DNA from: Carettochelys insculpta
Lineage: Eukaryota; Chordata; Testudines; Carettochelyidae
Assembly (NCBI RefSeq): GCF_033958435.1
Contig: NC_134167.1
Coordinates: forward strand, 8,142,001-8,206,000
Reading direction: 5' to 3'
DNA length: 64,000 bases
Shown here: piece after piece, positions 45,744-57,975 of the stretch
Layout of the letters: every line of letters begins with the position of its first letter
How positions within the stretch are numbered: position 1 is the stretch's first letter
Notes under the pieces: model-generated
What the model saw: the letters and a program-made list of their open reading frames with translations, nothing else
Databases searched by the model: none
What the model was told of the DNA's origin: nothing
Made by a program: the position numbers and the translations under genes

Positions 45744-46574
45744 GTTTAATCAGCTAAAGTTTAACTGCTTCACTAATTAAACAGGATTCTACATCCCTAA
45801 TGTAAATAGTGTTCCTGGACTCACGCCACAAACTTTGGGTACAAGTTCCACTCCCTCCTGCCCCAGGAATGAGGGCGTGGGGGCAAGTGTAGCACAGCCC
45901 ATGATCGCCTCTGCTGCCCCACGTGAGAATCGGGGAGCCAGATCCAGGTTTGATTTTGATTTGCCCTCTCCCATCTGAGCCCATCTACATGCAGGAGCAG
46001 GCGGGATAGGTCTGGCCCATGGCTAGTAACTGTAAACGACAACTCTAGTGCGGCACCCAGGGAACACCAGGAACATGTAAGTGCTGAGGCTAATGGAGCA
46101 GCCCTGGCTGTTTGCTCAGGTTCCCAGCCCGTGGGAATGGGCTTGTTCCCTACAACTGCCAGGTCTGCGTGTTCTTTACTGTGCAAGGCCCCTACTGCAG
46201 CCCATTAGCTCCTGACAACACTTCTCTGGCCTGGTTTGTGGACCCCTTCCGAGCCCAGGGAGCATCACTTTCTAGGGGAGTTTCTAGTCAAGCCATGCAG
46301 GATGCTTGCCATTACAAGGTGCCAACTGACAGCAGTGGAGACAGAAGCTCCTCGGGGCAGGGACCTGGTACAAGGCCTATTTGTGGTGCCAGGGAAGCTG
46401 TGCAATGGTCATTAGCATCTGCCTTGGGAAGCTCCTTTTGTCCCCAGCAGTGGGTGGTTCCGAGATGACAGCTGGCAGAGGCACATGCACATTGTACAAA
46501 GAATGAGTACCGGTAATGTGAACATGGGGGCGGCTACAAAAGACACAAACGAGAACTTTCCTGGCTTACGGGAT

Positions 46575-47090
46575 TTCCTGAGGCCTGGTCTGCACTGAAA
46601 ACTTAGCTCAACCAAGTTACAGTCTGGGTTCCCCGTAATTTTTTCCATATGGGGCAGAATAAACATTGTTATGTGCACCAAGGCATATAAGGATGTGCAC
46701 CACCAGTAGAAATACACACTGCCATCTATGGGTGCTCTGCTAATCAGCTGGGCAGCACTTGAATCTCTCCTGGGCGACTGCCCAAATACTCAGCTTAGAG
46801 GGAACGCTGATTCTGTTGCTCAGGGGTGTGAAAAATGCAGCCTGAGTACCTTAATTAAGCTGACCTAACCCTGGGGTAGACATGGAAGAATTCTTCTGTT
46901 GACCTAGCTACCACTGCTATAGCGAGTGGATCACCACAATTCACAGAAAAACCCCATCCATTAACGTAAGACACATCTACACCACTGAACTTCTGTGCCA
47001 TTGCTGTAACTCTGGCGTGCACTGGGGGTGGACAAAGCATTGGAGAGGGTAGTGCAGACCTCCCCGCCACCACAAGCCTAGCCACCTAAC
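46575..47090. mobile_element. Decayed inverted-repeat DNA transposon fragment(s)
   Basis: GGCCTGGTCTGCACTGAAAA near 46582, and CTGACCTAACCCTGGGGTAG and AAGACACATCTACACCACTG further on, resemble the TGTCTACAC-type ends and interiors of the family seen at 386-690. Boundaries are uncertain, and there may be two nested copies. Confidence 0.45.
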
Positions 47091-47769
47091 TGGAGTTGTG
47101 AGTTGAAAGGCAGAGAGACTGCTCAAGAGCAGTTTGCAGCAGGCCAGACAGACAGAGGGGAGAAAAGTCAGACAGAGTCCATATTTGTATTAGCACTTAA
47201 AGAGTTCCAGCTGCACCTCCCCTGAAGGACAAAATACACACGCACACTCACTCACTCTGTTGCCAGCAACCCTACAATAACAAACCCATGTTTGTGTGCC
47301 AGGGAGAGGCAGAGTTTGGTGGAGAAATCATTTTCCAATGTAATTAAAAGCCAGCAAGAGGGAATGTTACCCAGGAATGAACATTCTCTTGACAGGTCCC
47401 TTTTGAAGGCCACCGTTCTGGTTAAAAAGCTGCCCTAGGAAATTCATATTCACAAAATCAGCCGATCATTAGTGTGTGCCGTAATGAAGAGCTGTCTAAA
47501 CCAACAAGACTTCAAAGGGTTCTCTTTGCTCTGTGCCGGCAGCAGCAGCCCAAGCTTTAAAAGCCCAAGCCCTGGTGCTGCATCCAGACCTATTCCAGCC
47601 AAGTAGAAATGAACAACAAAATTACTTGAACTTCCGAACTCTGTAGCTGGCTCCTTTCATCCCCCCCGATTTTGCAATCCTGAGTGCCGTCCAGCTGAGC
47701 TGCGGGTGGGTGAGGGTAGTGCTCCATGCATAGCTAGCAGAGAAAACACTGCCTAACTACCAGCTAAGC

Positions 47770-48087
47770 CAGTGGTTCCCAACCTGTTCACTAGTGCGGA
47801 CCCCCAATCGCCCCCCAAACCATTCACGGCTCCCCATCAAAGCCAATTCTAGCATCTATGTACATTTAATGGTATGAAAAAGGAAACCACAGCAGAGATT
47901 TTCAGACAGCAATTAATAACATTATTGGAAGCTATTTAATTTTAAAATAATAATTGATGGTAACTCTGCCATTTACTTAAAGCCTATTTTCTGTGATCAT
48001 TTTTATTCATCTTTTTTTCCCCCCGGAACACCCTGCTATACCTGCTTGGACCTCCAGGGGTCCGCAGACCCCAGCAGGGAACCACTG
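47770..48087. mobile_element. hAT non-autonomous element (318 bp) with perfect 8-bp duplication
   Basis: Target duplication AGCTAAGC is perfect at 47762-47769 and 48088-48095. The termini CAGTGGTTCCCAACC (left) and CAGTGGTTCCCTGCT (reverse complement of right) share an 11-base perfect core. The interior is AT-rich and non-coding. Ends of this type are characteristic of hAT-Charlie-like elements. Confidence 0.9.
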
Positions 48088-48099
48088 AGCTAAGCCATC

Positions 48100-51000
48100 C
48101 ACACACCCCACCTCTCAGCAGGCCGTCTGAGAAACGGGCATTCCTATGTGCCAGGAAAGGCAAATGAACCCAAGGAGTTCCAAGTTACAGCCCGATACAC
48201 AGTGTGCCTAGAGGACCCTTTGTAGATTAACCTGGAACAGCTCTGGTTTCTCCAAGCCATGTATGCGGCTTCGTATCACACCAGTCTTTATGCTGCACTG
48301 CAAATGACCCTTTTGCATTCTTTGCCTCCTGGCCAACCTCCCACTGAGCCTCTCAGCACAGCAGCCACCTCTAGCAGGGAGTATCCCCTCTATTACCCAA
48401 TTGCCAAAGAAACTTTTATTGACGCAGTCCATGCTCATCTGTCCTGCCTTTGTCTGCTCCCTTATGACACGCAAACCTGAAACCTCATAGTTCCATCTGT
48501 AAGTTGCAGCATCCCATTATCAGCCTGCTTCTTTGCTATTTCACTGTGGGTAGAAGCATGGCAAACCCCCAGGCCCAGCCTCTACACACTGGGACTGCTG
48601 TCCTAGGTCAGAGCATAGGGACAGAAAAGCAAAAACCCACTGCAGCTTTTGTCACAAGCCTTTCCTCTCCTTCCATCTGTCCAGCAAGGTGGGGGGGCAC
48701 TGCTCAGCCTTGTCAACGTTACAAACCTTTCACAAGTTCCACTTGCTAATGGAGAAGAGATGGCTCCCAGCACCAGGGGGGAGATGCCAGGTGGTCCCCA
48801 TTTGGAGACTGCAGCTAGTGGGGAAGCAGCAGGAGGAGCTTGGGGCACTCTGAGCTAATGCTCCAAGCACAGAGATTGCTCAGATTTGCAGGAGAAAAAG
48901 AGCTGAAGACTAGAGAGACAGGAAAGAATTATAAGATGTCCAAATCCAGCCCAGAACAGAACTCCTCCTGCCTGCTGGGCCCCAAGAGCATTGCCTGCAG
49001 CCCTGGCAGTCAGTGGTTGGTAAAGCAGAGCGGGCCATGAGAACAGACAGCACTTTCCATATGCAACTGACAGGCTTCTCCTCCAGATGCCATGCCCAGG
49101 GTGAGAATAGCTAGTCAGGAAGGGGCTATCACAGCCAGAAAGGACCAGTCTGTTCAGGAGCAGAGAATAAATCTCGTTCCTTGGCTCAGTCCACCCTGGA
49201 TATCTTTCTTGAGAAAGAAAGTGCAAGCACATAATGCCTGGGCCAGGCTCACTGCATTCGTGGGCCCAGTGTCAATGCAGGTCCCCAGGGGACAAAAGGA
49301 AACGAGCAATTCATGGAGACTAGATTTTATGTTTGGTTAACAAGCTCACCCTACTAACTTACCACCCCAGGGGGCCTTGCGACCATCACGCTTCCAGCTC
49401 TATCAACTTCAGAGAATTAAGAAACATCAGTCAAGGCTGCAAAATGTCACATGATTGTCTTAAAAATCATGAGAGTTTACAGAAATAATAAATGTGCCTT
49501 CTTTGTATTGGGCATAGAGTCTTGTCAGGCTCTCCGTCGTGCCCATACAGAGCTAGAAAGACTTTTTAAAAAAACGAAATGGAAGATGCTCGTGGAATAG
49601 CATGACTCAAGGAGCAGGGGCTTTAAGCAAACCTGCCATAACCACAAGACTCTGAGCTGGCAATAATTCAGAAGAGGGGCAGTGAGCAGCACTGGGTAGC
49701 TGTCAGCCCAGAACATTTCCATACAATCTATGGCAGCGGACACCTCAGCTGGGGAAAACTGCAGCACACAATAGTTACACTCCTAAGGCACGCACAGCAC
49801 TTCCAGAGCAGGCATTTGGGAGCCCAGGAAAAGGAGGTGCTGTAAGCTTTAGGGCCAGGAGCACAACACTGGAGAACAGCTCCTCTCCCACAGAATAAGT
49901 AAAGACACAAAGATACACTCACCAGCTGTAAGAGCCCATGATAGGAGTAGTAGCCTTTTGCAAAAGGGCCATTTTAGGGCACCAGCGGCTTGTCTGTGCC
50001 AAATTTAAAGGGACAGTTGCCAGAAAGGCATGCTGGGAGAGAACATCTCACATGGGCCAGTCTTAATAACACAGAGTGTCCCCAGAAAGCCTCATCTGAT
50101 ACCTGTGACTGTATCCCCTCTCCAGAAGTATAGTGGTAGCTCAGGCCAGTGCTCCCCATAGGCTGGTGGCCACTGGCTGAATGAATTCCGAGGGCAGTTC
50201 TCTCTCACCCCTCTCCTCCTGTGCACAGTGGCCTTTAAAGAGCCAGCAGTTTATTATTCGTAAGCCAATTCCCTGGAAAGACCTTAAAGCGATTTGAGTT
50301 TATTGTGCCTGGAGCTGGCTGTGGTCATTAACAAGAGCCCATGTCACTGTAAACATTTTCACACATGCCTCAGAAAGCAAAGATACCTTATCTCTTCTCC
50401 CCCAGGGCACCCACTCCTAGGACTGAGACCCCAGGACAGCCCTCTTCCAGCATGCTGTGGAAGTAGCCTGCAAGCTTCTCCTTCATGGTCAACTCCCCCT
50501 CAACCCCAACTGCAGCATCCAAAGCACAGACTTCAGTAAAAGGGGCAGGAAGGGACTTGGAAATGGTGGTTTTGCTGGAATGAGCCGGAGACGCAGACAG
50601 CAGAGATTATAACTGGAAAGGGCTCCCTCTCTTCAGTTCAGGTTTGCTCTTATGCATTTCCCTGCAGCCCCAGGCAAAGGGAAGGCAAGTGGTTGATAAA
50701 GGTGGGAGGAGAACTGAGTGACAGTCTGTGCCACAAATGGGACTGCATGGAATCCAACATGGCATCAGAAATGAAAGGATTATTATTTGTGTTATGGTAG
50801 CACCAAAGAACCAGTGTCATGGACCAGCACTCCATTACGCTAGGAGCTGTACAAACCTGTAACAGAAAATGATCTCTGCCTCAAAGACCTTACGCCTAAG
50901 AATGAGGACACACCTATACTTATGGGAAGATCGACGTGCTGGTGGTCAATCTTCTGGGGTTTGGCTTAAAGCATCTTTTGGGACCCCTCAAGTCTGGCAG

Positions 51001-53150
51001 CCTATGTTTCTATTGATGGCGTACAGCTGCATATACTTCAGTGCACATAACAAAATTTATTCTGCATAACACTGGATTAAAAATTAGAGGGAACTTTGCT
51101 CTGGAGTAAAACCTGTAAGACTGAGACAGACTCTGACACAGCATTTGACTAACCCATGGCATATATGTCCTTTTGCCACACTGATGGTTGTAATTAGTAA
51201 AAACCTTTAATTCTTCTTAAATAAAATTCCACCAGATTCCTCCTTGGGCACCACCTTGCCTTAAGAGAAACAGGTCTTGGGCTGTTCCTCCTCCTGCGTC
51301 TCGGCCTTCCTGGCCAGATCTGCCTCTTGTTTTACTCACTCAACCTAAGCTTGCCAAGAGAGTGCTGAAAGGGCAATTATCTGGTCAAATTACCTCAAAC
51401 TTTCCTAGCTACCGTCTAAGTGCACGTAGGAAAGCATTGAGTTCAGAAGCTGGAGCAGACACAGATCTCGAATACTAATCTGGAAAACCTGCCTTCTCTC
51501 ATTATCCTATATTAGATTGTAGAAGATATTCTCTTAAGATACATTTAAAGACTATCTGAGAGAACAGCTTTCAAGGGAACATAATCCATTTTCAGGAAAT
51601 TAAGGCTATTATCTGAGTAATTTTCTGCCTCCTTCTTGCAGTGAAACTAGAAAAGCACCCAACAATCTGAAACTGAACTCCGAGCTCATCAACAGTCTTA
51701 AAATATTACAACCTGTCAGAATAATGTTTTCCTTGTTCCTGGCTGTGTGGCACAGATTGGACAATGTGCTCTGGAGGCAGAATCCAAACAGCCTGAGAAC
51801 TGTGCCAGCTTTGAAGGCAGCTGCAAAATAATTTCCTTTTTCATTGCTGTCGTGCTAAAATGTGCTGCATCTAAGTTGAAGATACAGTGGACAGTGATGG
51901 AATCTATCTGATCGACAGCTTTGACCACTAGCCTTTGTTCCTGTTGGCCTTGCAGAACCAACACAGCTCTGGGAGAGGGAGCTGTGTTCTATTCTGGCTT
52001 GTGTAACAGCAGAATTGCTAACTAGCTCCCAATTGTAGGCTTATGTCTGCCCTCCCCTCCTTGACACTTTCGTAGCCTGAGCAGCTTCGAGTTCCAGAGT
52101 GAGCCCTGAGAAAAGTACCTAGCTTGACTCTCAAATTCCTTGGGGAGCCTGTGGGGTTGGCGTGACAGAGAGAAAAAAAATGGTTTACTTTTACATTGCA
52201 CAGATTTGTTCGGAACCTGCAGGGCTAGACTCCCACAATGTCACTTGGGCAGAATCATTCTTCAGAGTACAACTGCACTTCTAGGGCCTGGTTCTCAGAG
52301 CCGCAGATCACATTATGAGAGTGCCTCATATCTGAATATAGGTAAATGGAGGTACCTTTGGAAGCCTGGCTTCTTACAGCAAAAGTTAAAGCCCCACTGA
52401 GGTGGATAGATGTAAACTTTCCCTTCCGTTATCACGACTATAAGCATAAGCCTCCACTGCAGGCAAAAGGTGAGTGTGGACCAAGAGCTTTTGGGTGAGC
52501 ATTGTTTTGGGTAGTGTGTGCGTGTGTGTGGGAAGAGAGATCAGAGGAGAAAAGAACCGAGAGGGAGAAACAAAGTCTGACCCTGGGTGAAAGACGGTAC
52601 AATGGCAGGCAGCTGTAGCTGAAGAATGCATTAGTGAGTAATACTGACACTCTATGCCCAGATTTAGGATTTTGTAGAAACCCAACACCCAAATAAATGT
52701 TGCCATGGAAACTAAAGAAAGAAATAACAATTCCCCTCTGGGTTTGCCACCCAACCACAGCCGCTCCCTGGTGATCAGAAAGAGAAGCTGGTGTGATGCT
52801 GCAGACCAGAAGTGATCTGAAGAGGGCCTGAAAGGCAGAGACTAAACACCAAGTGGGAAGGGTGAACAGAAAACATGAGGGCTAAGGCAGCTGATCCATT
52901 TTAATAGTCACTTAGTAGCAACACTTCTGCATTAAGCCCTTAGAGTAGAGGAAGTAGGCTGAACAGCCAGCATGAGGTTAAGCATCTGAGGTGCAGAGAT
53001 ACTGAGGAGCGCGTGATGTGATCGTGAGGTTTACTGCTGGGCCCGAACTTCCTGGTTACGTTTTCTCCTTCAGCTCACATGAGTTTGTGCAGCCTGATGA
53101 GCTCTTGCTGTTGGACAGAAAAGAAAAAAAGAATGCCAGCATTTTAGCTA
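48100..53150. other. Gene-free stretch
   Basis: Only the SINE-like copy at 50765 is recognised. Several AT-rich stretches without repeat character (for example 51400-51720) might be conserved non-coding DNA. Open frames here are short and unlike known proteins. Confidence 0.55.
50765..50890 (+). repeat. SINE-like tail repeat (third copy)
   Basis: TATGGTAGCACCAAAGAACC, GCTAGGAGCTGTACAAACCT and AAAGACCTTACGCCTAAGAA are in the same order as in the copies at 2203 and 36740. A short DNA-transposon-like fragment (GGAAGATCGACGTGCTGGTG) follows. Confidence 0.65.
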
Positions 53151-53158
53151 CATGACGC

Positions 53159-53183
53159 AGAGAGAGAGAGAGAGAGAGAGAGG
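53159..53183. repeat. (AG)n microsatellite
   Basis: About twelve AG units stand before GGGAGAAAC. Confidence 0.95.
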
Positions 53184-53626
53184 GAGAAACTAAATGGAGC
53201 CCTATAAATTATAAGATTGCATTCTGCAGCAATGGCACTTTAACTGTTTGGAAAGCCAAGCCAGCGTGTGCTTTGGCTCCATGGTAACTTTTCCAAAGTT
53301 AGTCTTACTCCAGATACCTTCTTGCCTTCTCTTGCTTTCCAGGGGTATCCTTCTCTAGGGGCATCCCTCATGTTATCACAGCTCCTTCGCTTTTCAATGA
53401 AGGGAGGGGCAGAACTGGCAGCAAGTGGGGTCCTGCAAGTCTGTCCTGGGAACCAAAGCTGCGGGCAGAGAAGCCAGACTGGCTTCTAAAGAACATGAAC
53501 AAATGTACTGACCTCCGCTTTGTCTGTTGTTACTCAGCTTTCTAAGTTCTTGGTAGGGGTTGGGAGGGTCCTTATTATCTTGATATCACTCAATAATGAG
53601 TAGGACATCTTCATGTCACCATCCTA

Positions 53627-54120
53627 TTTGTGAGTCTGTTGATGACTGATCAGCACAGTTCTGAAGCCGCAGGTCTTATCACAGAAGGGGCAGGTGGTGG
53701 TAGCTATTGGAGGGGTACCAGGCAGTTTTTGATGCTCTTTTCTTCTTCTCCGCCTCTCCTCATCTGCACTGCAGTGGAACCTCTCACATTGCGCCACCCC
53801 CTGACAGATTACCATTCTCCACTAGGGACAGTCCTGGGCAAGGTTCTCCCAAGTGTAAACTGCGATGCTGCACCTTTTCGTGTGTGCCTTCAGCACGTCC
53901 TCAAAGCACTTCCTCTGGTCCCCAACGCTCCTCTGTCCTTCCTTCAACTCAGAAAACAGACATCAGACATCTGAACCACGTGATCAGTCCAGTGAAGTTG
54001 TTGGTGAATGATAATGGCTTCAGTGCTGGTCATGTTTGACTCGTCTAGGATGCTAGTGTTTGTGTGCCTGTCTTCCCAACAGATATTTAGGATTCTCCTG
54101 AAGCAGTATTGATGTAGCTT
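53627..54120 (-). pseudogene. Non-LTR retrotransposon (LINE) C-terminal remnant
   Basis: Read on the minus strand, the segment encodes a typical endonuclease/reverse-transcriptase tail. It has a motif containing WEDRHTNTSILDES and HWTDHVV, then LKEGQRSVGDQRKCFEDVLK, then an Arg-rich linker, and a C2H2-like finger (C-P-F-C-D-K-T-C ... H-x-x-x-H). An in-frame stop lies near 53822. Frames shift between blocks, so it is inactive. The tail differs from the CR1 copies in the window, indicating a second LINE lineage. The clade is not assigned. Confidence 0.65.
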
Positions 54121-55219
54121 TGTGCTAACAGATGGAAAGAGACTATATATGCTGCAGGATCAGTATGCACAAAGATGCCTCTTCCGGACTTCATCTCCAA
54201 ACGCCATAGCCTCAGTCTGATCTCAGGCTGTATCATAAGTAGAGTGGTCAAGTTCCACTCCTGCCCAGGCAAAAACATGACCAGCTAAACATCAAGCTGG
54301 GGTGTTATCCTTGAGATACCTGAGCAAAAGAGACAAGTTTAGTCTGGGCTTAAGTAGCACTGTTGGCTAAGCCTCGCCTAACCACGGCTTCTTATTTCTC
54401 TTCAAGACAAAGCCTCAGGGTGAGGCTGGAATGATTGTACAGCAGTCAGAAGAGCGTCTGTCTTTACATCAGGACAAACAAGACCAGCAGCTGGCCCCTA
54501 TCTGTTCAAACATGGCCTCATTTCAATGCTGAGCCAGAGACGGGGTGACATTGGAATGACAGATGGGAGGCTGACTCACCCCACCGAGAGGAGGAAGACT
54601 GGACAGGACCAATTCTGATTGCAGGACCCAAGCTGCTAGAAGCTCTGCCGGAGACTCCATTCCCTGAAGGCCCAAAGGAGCTGGTCCCACGCCAGATATG
54701 CCCACAGGGGAAATGGGAAGTAACCTAGGGACCTCTGATCCAGCTGAGGAGCTGGATGTGAGCTGGGTCAGCGTGTTGTGGTCAGGATCTCCAACATTAA
54801 GGCCCTGGGATGAGATGGAGCGGAGTGGAGGCCTGTGTCCCCCCTGCCAGCCCCAATCTGTGGGTGGCAGTCTCCCTGTTTCTGGGCAAAATACCTGTGT
54901 TTGTTGGCTCTCTACCAGTGCCAGGAGACCTGGTGATTACCTGAAGTGTTTGCTGCTCCCCGAGCAAGGGCCTGGGCTGACAGACTGCTTGCTCGGCCTG
55001 AGCAGAGACCTGGGCACTGTGACTACTTGTTGCCCTGCTCTGAACTAGGGCCTGGGAATATTCCCTGCTTGTTAGGCCTGAGAGTGTGGATGGGTAGTCA
55101 CCCTGCCACGATGTAGGGCCTGGGCCAGACTATTAACTTGCTCTGCTTGCTGGCAGGAAAGCAGGTGAGCCTCCCTCCAACCCTGGCTGAGATTGAGACA
55201 GATGCCGACTTGATACAAT

Positions 55220-55790
55220 ACACGGGGACTGGACTTGTGGACCTCTCGAGGTCCCTTCCAGTTCTAGGATTAGGCCGCAGTTGGAGTACTGTGTCCAGTT
55301 CTGGGCACCACATTTCAGGAAAGACGTGGGGAAATTGGAGAGGATCTAGAGAACAGCAACAAAAATGATTAAAGGTCCAGAAAAATATGACCTACAAGAG
55401 AAGACTGAAAGAATTGGGTTTGTTTAGTTTGGAAAAGAGAAGAGTGAGAGGGGACTTGACAGCAGATTTTAAACATCTGCGAGAGCATTTCCAGGAGGGA
55501 GAAAAGATATTCTCCTTGGCCTCTGAGGACAGAGCAAGAAGCAATGGGCTTAAACTGCAGCAAGGGAGGTTTAGATTGGATAGTAGGAAAAAATATCCAG
55601 TCTGGGTAAGTAAACACTGGAATAAATTGCCCAGGGAGGTTGTGGACTCTCCATTATTGGAGATATTTAAGAGAAGGTTAGCTAGACATATGTCGGGGAT
55701 GATCTGGTGCTTGGTCCAGGGGACTGGACTTGATGCCTTCTTGAGGTCCCTTACAGTTGTAGTTTTCTGAGGTTATGATTTGAGGCGCAG
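55220..55790 (+). mobile_element. CR1 LINE 3' part, with a second CR1 terminus directly upstream
   Basis: From about 55272 the sequence encodes the end of the CR1 ORF2 product, with recognisable blocks LKELGLFSLEKRRVRGDL and KHWNKLPREVVDSPLLEIFK. It then ends in the usual 3' terminus (GGACTGGACTTGATGCCTTC ... GGTCCCTTACAGTTGTAG). A first CR1-like terminus, GACTGGACTTGTGGACCTCT to CAGTTCTAGGATTA, lies at 55226-55272. The longest clean frame covers 55387-55770. The copy is 5'-truncated and inactive. Confidence 0.85.
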
Positions 55791-57589
55791 CCCCATCAGA
55801 GACATAAGAATGCCCAGCACTCTGAGTCCCTCCATTGGGAACATGAGACTCCCTCATTCTCTGACACCCAGAGGCACTGAAAAGTGCCACTTGGCTACAC
55901 CGTGGTGAGACAGTGATGACAAAAGAATGTTTGCAGCCACTGTATTATCCCCCACCCCACACTCCCCGGCAGCTAGATTAGCTGTCAGGCAGAAGCCAGA
56001 GTGGAAGCAGGCAGGCAGAATCTGCTCCATTTTGGCATAGGACAGTAAGGCCTATGGCTTGAGCTGAGGGCAGGCAGATGAGCGGCAGGGACTGAAGCAC
56101 CAGGCCTGGGAGCAGAGGGGCCTCAGCTAAGTGACTGGTCCAGGGAGCTGGCAGTGGATCTCTCCGTCTTGGTCACAGGCTACAATCCAGACGCATTCAC
56201 TGATCAAGGTAGGGACCATCTGCGGCCTGTTCAGCCCCTTGGTGGAAATGAGCCAGATGGGTCTCAGTCCTGTGTCTTAACCCCTGCCTTCGCTCTTTGT
56301 GGTGGCTGGCTGGCTCTGCTGATGACACTGCCCTGACCGAGCCTTCGAGCCTGAGCTTGCCCCTCGCTGTGGGAGCAGCATGTGGTCAAGAGACTGCTCC
56401 TTGGATCTGTTCCGTATCTGCTCTGTCCTCCAGGCAGCCAACTCGGCCCTTCAGCATTGCTGAATTCAAACATCATCCTCAGGAGGTGGGTGGCTTCGGA
56501 AGTCTGTGAGCCGCTTGTTGTCACTAGCCACATGCAACTGCCTTCCCTGCATGCAGGGGCAAAGAAAGGCCAGACGACTCCCTCTCCGAACATAGGAACG
56601 TCTCTGCTGCAGCCCTTTCGTGCTCAGCTGCATCCCGCACCCCTTAGCCAGGCAGCCCTCATCCATGTGCCAACAGACTCCATCCCCTCCTGGAGGGGCA
56701 GTGCGATGCACTGGGGATATTTATGGCTGGCTGCTTTGCCGTGTGAGCCCTGCTTTGGCAGCTCTTTAGGAAGCCACGGCTTGCCTGTGTTAATGGGCCT
56801 CGCCCACATGTTCCAGCTGCTGGGTGGGGTGGGGAGGGGATTGATTTTATTGATGTTCTTGCTACAAGGTTGTACATGATTAACTCAGTCTCTTGGCGAC
56901 TTCATCGTAATTCCCAGTGCATTCATTAGTTATTATGATGTAGGTGGCTGTGTTAGAGCATCGGCCAGCTGGGATCTGCTCACGCAGACGCCTTAATGCT
57001 CACCTGAGAGATGCTGCCTATGACCCAGGAGGGCCTAAGCTCACATCTGTGCCAGAGGAGCACACAGGGCGCAGGCACTGGGCATCCATTCGTATGGTAC
57101 CAGGCTTCTAGCTTGTGCTGCTTCAACTCACACAGGCCCAGGAGTACACTGCATCTATCCAGAGAGACCTGGGTACCTGGCACTGTGCTGACCCTGCCAA
57201 CTCCCAGCCAGGACAGCAGCAGGCAGGACACAGGGAAGGAACAAGAGGCTGGTGTTGCCAATGCAACCAGCAGCAGACAGGCTGCACAACTGACAAGTTT
57301 GGTCGAGCTCACTCCATGCACAAGCCCAGGCTGAAGATTGCATGACAAGGCGGCTGAAAAGGAGATGCGTGCTGAGGTCATACAAATGGCCGGACTGGGC
57401 CAGATCAATAGTGTGCCCAGCCCAGCAGCCTCTCTTCTGGCAGGGGCTGGGGCCAGCTGCTGCAGAAGGAATGAACACAACAAGACAATTTTGAGCGATC
57501 TATCCCTGGATGCCCCATCCCAGCATCGCTGCTCAGAGGGTAGGTACACCCAGAGCCCGGGTGGCATCTCAACCAGCCTGACTAATAGC

Positions 57590-57975
57590 CATTGACGGAC
57601 TTATCCTATGTGAACATATCTCATTCTGTTTGACCCACTTCCTACGTTTGGCCTTCCCAAAATCTCCTGGCAGGGAGTTCCACAGGCTGGCTGGGCAGTG
57701 TGCAAAGCAGTACTTCCTTTTTGGCAGTTTTAAACCTGCTGCCCGTTCATTTCATTGTGTAAACCCAGTTCTTGTGTTAATGGAGAGGGACGTGTTATTT
57801 ATCCCTTCACCTTTCTCCTCACAGGTCATCCTCTGTCATATCCTCCCCGCAACCATCTCTTTCTCCAGCCGAACAGCCCCAGTCTTTTGGATCTCTCCTC
57901 AGATGGAAGCTGTTCCATACACAGAATCATTTTTGTCCTCCTCTTCTGCACTTCTTCCAATTCCAGTGCAGATTG
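57590..57975 (-). mobile_element. CR1 LINE 3' end, longest antisense copy
   Basis: TGACGGACTTATCCTATGTG, GGCAGGGAGTTCCACAGGCT, AAGCAGTACTTCCTTTTTGG and CCAGTTCTTGTGTTAATGGA are successive parts of a CR1 3' region read in reverse. Homology appears to continue to TCTTCCAATTCCAGTGCAGA. Confidence 0.8.

Noticed and set aside
55387..55770. 127-codon frame that could be taken for a host gene
   Set aside because: Its sequence is the CR1 ORF2 end, so it is a retrotransposon relic.
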